Origin: Chloroflexota bacterium
Lineage (GTDB): Bacteria; Chloroflexota; Limnocylindria; Limnocylindrales; CSP1-4
Reading direction: 5' to 3'
Assembly: GCA_004298915.1 (NCBI GenBank)
Contig: SCTE01000140.1
Location: 1-9,400, forward strand
DNA: 9,400 nucleotides
Below the pieces are notes generated by a model. That model did not search any database and was not told the origin of the DNA. It saw only the letters and a list, made by a program, of their open reading frames with translations. Position 1 is the first letter of the stretch. Every line of letters begins with the position of its first letter. Position numbers and translations under genes: made by a program. This document shows positions 5,664 through 9,400 of the stretch, one piece after another.

Positions 5664-6188
5664 ATGCATCAGGTGGAAGCCTTCACGGCCGAGGGCGTCG
5701 TTCGTGGCGCGATGAGCAGCGTCTCGGGCGGCGGCGCGGGCGGCTCGCTCAGCACGACCCCGGCCGTGCCGTCGAGCCTCGAGATCGATCGGGCGACATG
5801 GCACCCGCTGGTCGGCGGGCCGGTCGAGCGGCGCGGGCCGATCCGCCTGCCCGCCGACGACGTGCTCGTGCTGTGGGCCGACGGGCAGGACCTGCCGATC
5901 CACGCAACGTGGCACGACGTCGAGCTGGAGCTCGGGCCGTACATGGTCAGCGGCATGCTCCCGACGATGCCCGGGTTCGATCCGGGTCGGGCGCTCGCGC
6001 GGCCCGGCGGCCTGTTCATCCTGATCCGGGACGCGAGGCTCGCCCTGCTCGGCAATCCGGACGGCGGACGGGTGGAGCGCAGCCACGCCCTCGTCAATCG
6101 TTACGGCGTCGAACGTGTGGTCGCCTCGATCGACCTCGGGTACTACTTCCCGGGCGCGACGTTCGTCCAGCCGGCCGGCGCCGGCTGA
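5664..6188 (+). CDS. Unrecognised 174-residue protein
   Basis: I do not recognise the family. The gene is convincing: a strong Shine-Dalgarno, G/C at most third positions, and no competing frame on either strand with recognisable content. The protein has no signal peptide or membrane span and no cysteine. After a Gly/Ser-rich stretch (residues 19-37) there is a compact part (about 38-165) with alternating hydrophobic residues typical of beta strands: DDVLVLWADGQDLPIHATW (65-83), DVELELGPYMVSGML (85-99), GGLFILIRDARLALL (115-129), and SHALVNRYGVERVVASIDLGYYFPGA (140-165). Four tryptophan/histidine-rich spots (W46-H47, W71, H80, W83-H84) are visible but form no known metal motif. It stands alone between the serine hydrolase and the convergent helicase gene, so context gives no function. 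A cytoplasmic beta-rich ligand-binding or regulatory protein is the most that can be inferred. Confidence 0.75.
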   Translation: MHQVEAFTAEGVVRGAMSSVSGGGAGGSLSTTPAVPSSLEIDRATWHPLVGGPVERRGPIRLPADDVLVLWADGQDLPIHATWHDVELELGPYMVSGMLPTMPGFDPGRALARPGGLFILIRDARLALLGNPDGGRVERSHALVNRYGVERVVASIDLGYYFPGATFVQPAGAG

Positions 6189-6193
6189 GGCAG

Positions 6194-6241
6194 GTCAGCG
6201 CCTCGGCACCGTCAGCGCGCGCTCAGCCCGGTCAGCGCGAG
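6194..6241 (+). repeat. Three short GTCAGCGC repeats between convergent genes
   Basis: GTCAGCGC occurs at 6194-6201, 6211-6218 and 6231-6238. The last two belong to adjacent 20-bp units (6211-6230 and 6231-6250) that match at 17 of 20 positions. They fill the gap between two convergent stop codons; the last unit enters the helicase 3' end. No T-run marks a terminator. Confidence 0.5.
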
Positions 6242-6242
6242 C

Positions 6243-7505
6243 TCAGCTCCGCGGAGCCGTCCGGGATCGCGAGCGCGTGTCGCTCCTGTGGGCATAGTGG
6301 TGTCCGCGCGCGGGCCGGCCCTCGGGCGCCCCGCCCCGGAGCGGCTGCGGTTCCGCGTTTCGATCGGGTACGAACCCCTCCTCGACGGTCCAGGGGATCG
6401 CCTTCTTGAGGAGCCGCTGGACGCCCCGGAGGAGGTCGGTCTCGTCGATCGACACCAGGCTGACGGCATCGCCGGTCGCGCCGGCGCGCCCGGTTCGCCC
6501 GATTCGGTGAATGTAGTCCTGCGCCTGCCAGGGAAGCTCGAAGTTCACGACATGGGGCAGGTCCTCGATATCCAGGCCGCGGGCCGCGACATCGGTCGCG
6601 ACGAGGACGCGGATCGCCCCGGTCTTGAATGATTCGAGTGCCCGGGTGCGCTCCGGCTGGGATCGATCCGAGTGGATCGCGACCGCCTCGAGGCCGCGCC
6701 GGTCCAGGTACGTCGCGAGGCGCGTGGCGCCGATCTTCGTGCGCGTGAAGACCAGCACCTGGCGCCAGTCCTCCTTCGCGATCAGGTGGGCGAGCAGGGC
6801 CTCCTTTCGGTCTCGATCGACCGGGTAGACGAGTTGCCGCACGGACTCTGCAGCGGTGTTCCGCGCCGCGACCTCGACCACCTCAGGATGGTTGAGGATC
6901 GAGCCCGACAGGCGCCGGATGTCGTCCGAGAAGGTCGCCGAGAACATCAGGTTCTGGCGCTTCGCGGGGAGCAGTTCGATGATCCGGCGGATGTCGGGCA
7001 GGAAGCCCATGTCCAGCATCCGGTCCGCCTCGTCGAGGACGAGGATCTCGACCTGGCTCAGGTTGACGGTCTTCTGGCCGACGTGGTCCAGCAGCCGCCC
7101 TGGCGTGGCCACGAGGATCTCGACCCCGCCGCGGAGCTCCTTGATCTGTGGCTCGATGGGAATCCCGCCGTAGACCACGGCTGGCCGGAGCGGGACGCTG
7201 CGGCCGTAGGTCTGGACGCTCTCGTCGACCTGCATGGCCAGCTCGCGGGTCGGGACGAGGATCAGGACCCGAACGGGGTGGCGCGCCGGCGAGAAGCTGG
7301 TGTTGGCGTGCTTGCGCAGGCGGTCGAGGATCGGCAGCACGAACGCGGCGGTCTTGCCGGTCCCGGTCTGGGCCGCGGCCAGGACGTCGTGTCCGGCGAG
7401 GACGTGGGGGATCGCGGCCGCCTGCACGGGCGTGGGCTCGGTGTAGCCCTCTTCTGCCACGATCTGGACGAGATCGGCCGACAGGCCGAGCGTATCGAAG
7501 GTCAA
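6243..7505 (-). CDS. rhlE: DEAD-box ATP-dependent RNA helicase, RhlE type
   Basis: A 420-residue DEAD-box RNA helicase that uses ATP to unwind short RNA duplexes, with roles in ribosome assembly or mRNA turnover in this family. All core motifs are present: Q motif with Phe3 and Gln28, motif I AQTGTGKT (45-52), Ia PTREL (85-89), GG (113-114), Ib TPGR (134-137), II DEAD (158-161), III SAT (189-191), IV LVFTRTK (251-257), [12 protein letters not shown] (302-312), [10 protein letters not shown] (333-340). The stretches [17 protein letters not shown] and [21 protein letters not shown] are characteristic of RhlE. The tail after about 385 is Arg/His/Ser-rich, as expected for an RNA-binding extension, but short. 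The start is TTG at 7503-7505, set by GGAG five bases upstream. It diverges from the YbaK-family gene across 122 bp and converges with the unrecognised gene. Nothing about the core looks damaged. Confidence 0.95.
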   Translation of the reverse strand: MTFDTLGLSADLVQIVAEEGYTEPTPVQAAAIPHVLAGHDVLAAAQTGTGKTAAFVLPILDRLRKHANTSFSPARHPVRVLILVPTRELAMQVDESVQTYGRSVPLRPAVVYGGIPIEPQIKELRGGVEILVATPGRLLDHVGQKTVNLSQVEILVLDEADRMLDMGFLPDIRRIIELLPAKRQNLMFSATFSDDIRRLSGSILNHPEVVEVAARNTAAESVRQLVYPVDRDRKEALLAHLIAKEDWRQVLVFTRTKIGATRLATYLDRRGLEAVAIHSDRSQPERTRALESFKTGAIRVLVATDVAARGLDIEDLPHVVNFELPWQAQDYIHRIGRTGRAGATGDAVSLVSIDETDLLRGVQRLLKKAIPWTVEEGFVPDRNAEPQPLRGGAPEGRPARGHHYAHRSDTRSRSRTAPRS

Positions 7506-7627
7506 GGGTTCTCCAGATCTTCCCGCCTTCTTCGTCCGCGCCTCAAGCGCCGGGACGTGAACCGGGCGGCGCGAGGATACCGGATCAAGCGATCTCCCGT
7601 GACAAACCAGTCCGCTAGCATCGGCTC
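7506..7627. promoter_or_regulatory. Divergent intergenic region, helicase and YbaK-type gene
   Basis: The helicase Shine-Dalgarno GGAG is at 7511-7514 (minus), 5 bases before its TTG. A TTGTCA at 7600-7605 and a TATCCT at 7574-7579 on the minus strand could be its -35 and -10, but their 20-bp spacing is longer than ideal. On the plus strand TAGCAT at 7616-7621 lies 6 bases before the GTG of the YbaK-type gene, matching the leaderless pattern seen elsewhere in the window. Confidence 0.4.
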
Positions 7628-8128
7628 GTGAGCACGACCGGGACCCGAGCCATCACGATGCTCCGTCAGGCCGGCATCCCCCACGAGGTGCACGCATATC
7701 GGCCGGCCGAGCATCGCGGTGCCCGATCCGGAGACACCCGAGGGTACGGGCTCGATGCTGCCGCCGCGCTCGGCCTCGACCCATCCGAGGTCTGCAAGAC
7801 GCTGGTCGTCGTCGCCGACGGCGCCCTCATGCTCGCGGTCATTCCGTCCAGCCGCACCCTGGACCTGAAGCGACTCGCCGCAGCAGTCGGTGCGCACCGG
7901 GCCGCGATGGCCGAACCACGTGATGCCGAGCGGGCGACGGGCTATCTGGTCGGGGGGATCAGCCCGATCGCCACCACGCGACCGCTCCGGGTGATTCTGG
8001 ACGTGCCCGCCGCGGCCCTCGACCGGATCTACGTGTCGGCCGGGCGACGCGGCCTCCAGGTCTCGCTGCGCCCGGGCGATCTCATCGCGGCGGTGGGCGC
8101 GACCGTGGAGGCGATCAGCGTCAGATGA
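7628..8128 (+). CDS. ybaK: YbaK/EbsC-type aminoacyl-tRNA trans-editing deacylase
   Basis: A 166-residue protein of the YbaK/EbsC family. Characterised members hydrolyse misacylated tRNA in trans, typically Cys-tRNA(Pro) made by prolyl-tRNA synthetase. Visible signatures are VCKTLVV (55-61), whose Lys57 corresponds to the conserved active-site lysine; [16 protein letters not shown] (69-84); [15 protein letters not shown] (100-114), the conserved glycine loop; and [14 protein letters not shown] (134-147). Length is close to the usual 155-160. A slightly longer segment ([12 protein letters not shown], 30-41) before the core is the only oddity. The start is GTG at 7628: the following MSTTGTRA segment fits the family N-terminus and a TAGCAT hexamer lies 6 bases upstream, with no Shine-Dalgarno. 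The gene stands alone with no tRNA or synthetase gene beside it. Which misacylated tRNA it edits cannot be read from sequence; Cys-tRNA(Pro) is the default for the family. Confidence 0.9.
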   Translation: MSTTGTRAITMLRQAGIPHEVHAYRPAEHRGARSGDTRGYGLDAAAALGLDPSEVCKTLVVVADGALMLAVIPSSRTLDLKRLAAAVGAHRAAMAEPRDAERATGYLVGGISPIATTRPLRVILDVPAAALDRIYVSAGRRGLQVSLRPGDLIAAVGATVEAISVR

Positions 8129-8152
8129 CGTGATCCGTAGGCTCATGTATGA

Positions 8153-8182
8153 AAAGTGAAAACAGGTATTGACAAAGTGAAA
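8153..8182 (+). promoter_or_regulatory. Two direct AAAGTGAAA repeats, candidate operator
   Basis: The nonamer AAAGTGAAA occurs at 8153-8161 and 8174-8182, starts 21 bp apart, about two helical turns. The second copy abuts the TTGACA box, sharing its last A, and fills the start of the spacer; the first lies just upstream. This is what a site for a regulator binding one DNA face would look like. The DUF2089 protein encoded just downstream has a DNA-binding look, so autoregulation is a natural guess. Confidence 0.55.
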
Positions 8183-8198
8183 GGTGATATGCGATAAC
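8169..8198 (+). promoter_or_regulatory. Housekeeping-type promoter of the DUF2089-DUF4097 operon
   Basis: A perfect TTGACA (8169-8174) is followed after 18 bp by GATAAC (8193-8198); CGATAA at 17 bp is an equal alternative. The stretch from about 8145 to 8200 is markedly A/T-rich against a GC-rich background. Transcription would begin near 8205 and give a leader of about 25-30 bases, with GAGGT at 8216-8220 as a somewhat distant Shine-Dalgarno. Confidence 0.75.
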
Positions 8199-8231
8199 CT
8201 CGGCAACACCGCCACGAGGTCGATCGCAACC

Positions 8232-8672
8232 ATGCCGCACGATGTCATCTCCACGTGTCCCGTCTGCTCGGGTGAGCTGGCGGTCACGCGCCTCCACTGC
8301 CGGAGCTGCGGGACCACGCTCGAAGGCGACTTCAGCGTCGGCCGCTTCGGGCGACTGAGCCGCGAGCAGCTCGCCCTCCTCGAGAGCTTCCTTCGGTCAC
8401 GCGGGAACCTCCGGGACATGGAGCGCGAGCTGAGCCTGTCCTACCCGACTGTCCGGTCGCGCGTCGAGGCCCTCGTCCGAGCCCTCGGCTTCGGGCCGCG
8501 CGGCGATGCCGACGACGCGTCCGATGCCTCGGACGCCGGGCCGGATGCCGCAGCCGATGCCGACACCATCCTTGCCACTCGCCAGGACATCCTCGAGCGG
8601 CTGGCCCGCCACGAGATCAGCGCCGAGGATGCCGCCAACGCGATCCGGAGCCTTGGAAGGAAGCCACGATGA
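8232..8672 (+). CDS. DUF2089 family zinc-ribbon/helix-turn-helix protein
   Basis: A 146-residue DUF2089 protein. An N-terminal zinc ribbon uses Cys9, Cys12, Cys23 and Cys26 (CPVC, CRSC). The family core FSVGRFGRLSREQLALLESFLRSRGNLRDMERELSLSYPTVRSR follows (34-77, quoted in part), and ends in a helix-turn-helix-like segment (about 58-85) that suggests DNA binding. An Asp/Ala-rich linker (91-112) made of near-repeats of GATGCC leads to a short C-terminal helical part (117-142, DILERLARHEISAEDAANAI) resembling the SHOCT-like helices often found with DUF4097 proteins. I chose ATG 8232 because the GTG at 8184 would lie inside the promoter. Its stop overlaps the next ATG (ATGA), so the two genes are translationally coupled. 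In other bacteria DUF2089 genes often sit beside DUF4097 or envelope-stress genes; here a transcriptional regulator of its own operon is inferred, not shown. Confidence 0.88.
   Translation: MPHDVISTCPVCSGELAVTRLHCRSCGTTLEGDFSVGRFGRLSREQLALLESFLRSRGNLRDMERELSLSYPTVRSRVEALVRALGFGPRGDADDASDASDAGPDAAADADTILATRQDILERLARHEISAEDAANAIRSLGRKPR
8655..8663 (+). promoter_or_regulatory. Shine-Dalgarno for the coupled DUF4097 gene
   Basis: GGAAGGAAG lies 5 bases before the ATG at 8669, inside the end of the DUF2089 gene. With the ATGA overlap it makes both coupled and independent initiation possible. Confidence 0.7.
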
Positions 8673-9400
8673 CCACCTCCACCGACCAGGCATCGCTCGA
8701 GCAGCGGATCGGCCCACGCGGGCGGTTCAACATCCGGATGATGTCCGGGTCGATCGCCGTCAGGGCCGTCGAGGGCGACTCGGTTCGCGTCCGCGAGCGC
8801 AACGGACGCTCGCTCGCCGAGGCGTTCCGGATCGAAGGCGGTACAGACAGCCTCGCGATGACCTCGAACGAAAAGTTCGGTGGGGTCGATTTCATCGTCT
8901 TCTCGATCGGACGGCGTTCTTCGCTCGACATCGAAGCCGAGGTCCCGCTCGGCGCCCACGTCACGATCGAAACCGCGAGCGCCGACGTCGTCGCGACGGG
9001 ACTGGCAGGTCCGGTGAAGCTCCGGACGGCATCGGGTGACGTCAGGCTCGACGACCAGCGAGGCGCGGTCGAGCTCGATGCCGTGTCCGGCGATGCCCAG
9101 GTCATCGCCACCGGACCGATCGAGCTCCGCGCCCGGACGATCTCGGGCGACCTGACCGTCCGCGGTCCACGTCTCGAGCGGGCGACCATCGAGACGACGT
9201 CGGGCGACGCGCGGCTCGATGCGCTCCTCGAGGGGCCCGGTCCGTTCGAGATCCAGACAGTCAGTGGCGACGCGACCATCGTCGGACGGTCAGGGATCCG
9301 CGTCGAAGCCCGGACCGTGACGGGCGACCTTCGGAGCGAGCTGCCGAACCGGCACGATTCCGCGCCCGGTCGAAAGATGCTCATCGTCGGTGACGGTGGC
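8669..9400 (+). CDS. DUF4097 repeat protein, 3' end outside window
   Basis: The first 244 residues of a DUF4097 (putative adhesin/YvlB-like) protein. It has no signal peptide or membrane span in the visible part. From about residue 95 on it is a series of short beta-strand repeats, each centred on (V/A/I/T)SGD: ASAD 103, ASGD 121, VSGD 139, ISGD 158, TSGD 177, VSGD 198, VTGD 217, that is, every 18-21 residues. An earlier MSGS (25) may be a degenerate first copy. Such spacing predicts a right-handed parallel beta-helix or solenoid. Family members are linked to envelope stress and bactofilin-like or adhesin roles, but the biochemical function is not established. It is coupled to the DUF2089 gene by an ATGA overlap and has its own Shine-Dalgarno. 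The C-terminus, and whether a membrane anchor follows, lies beyond the edge. Confidence 0.88.
   Translation, partial: MTTSTDQASLEQRIGPRGRFNIRMMSGSIAVRAVEGDSVRVRERNGRSLAEAFRIEGGTDSLAMTSNEKFGGVDFIVFSIGRRSSLDIEAEVPLGAHVTIETASADVVATGLAGPVKLRTASGDVRLDDQRGAVELDAVSGDAQVIATGPIELRARTISGDLTVRGPRLERATIETTSGDARLDALLEGPGPFEIQTVSGDATIVGRSGIRVEARTVTGDLRSELPNRHDSAPGRKMLIVGDGG

Noticed and set aside
8153..8182. The AAAGTGAAA repeats as a small CRISPR-like or integration repeat
   Set aside because: Only two 9-bp copies with 12 bp between them, lying on a promoter; an operator is a simpler explanation.
7502..8419. 305-residue minus-strand open frame opposite the YbaK-type gene and the promoter region
   Set aside because: It covers the YbaK-type gene, the operon promoter and part of DUF2089; its translation has no family features, and the plus-strand genes explain the sequence.
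8617..9384. 255-residue Ser/Arg-rich minus-strand open frame opposite DUF4097
   Set aside because: It mirrors the repeat structure of the DUF4097 gene and has no independent coding evidence.

Overview
The window is a piece of a high-GC bacterial chromosome (roughly 70% G+C by eye, with a strong G/C preference at third codon positions). It is packed with ordinary chromosomal genes and shows no insertion sequence, phage gene, CRISPR array, tRNA or rRNA. The mix of a RhlE-type helicase, a DUF2089/DUF4097 pair, a cupin, a serine hydrolase and several genes that look leaderless would suit a high-GC Chloroflexota or a related environmental lineage. That placement is inference only; no marker gene settles it.

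Layout. On the left, a phosphotransferase of the aminoglycoside/choline-kinase fold (minus, cut by the window edge) lies downstream of a small cupin on the same strand. Both diverge from a PLP enzyme of the D-cysteine desulfhydrase/ACC deaminase family (plus, 1347-2354). This enzyme meets, tail to tail and with a 7-bp overlap, a cupredoxin-like lipoprotein (minus). The lipoprotein is the second gene of a two-gene unit whose first gene is the most unusual object here: one uninterrupted frame carrying a GIY-YIG nuclease-like domain, a Pro/Ala/Arg-rich linker and a full GreA transcript-cleavage factor (2776-4074). Diverging from it is an exported beta-lactamase-fold serine hydrolase whose start is problematic. 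Next come an unrecognised 174-residue protein (plus), a RhlE-type DEAD-box helicase (minus), a YbaK-type trans-editing deacylase (plus), and a DUF2089 regulator translationally coupled to a DUF4097 protein that runs off the right edge. No gene-free stretch exceeds 300 bases.

How it works together. Most neighbours are unrelated housekeeping genes. Two groups look functional: the GIY-YIG-GreA fusion with its downstream lipoprotein, and the DUF2089-DUF4097 operon. The latter has the only clear -35/-10 promoter in the window, overlapped by two AAAGTGAAA repeats 21 bp apart that look like an operator.

Translation signals fall into two classes. Five genes have Shine-Dalgarno sequences; three of these use TTG starts (the fusion, the lipoprotein and the helicase). 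Three others have a TANNAT hexamer 6-7 bp before ATG or GTG, no Shine-Dalgarno, and are probably leaderless.
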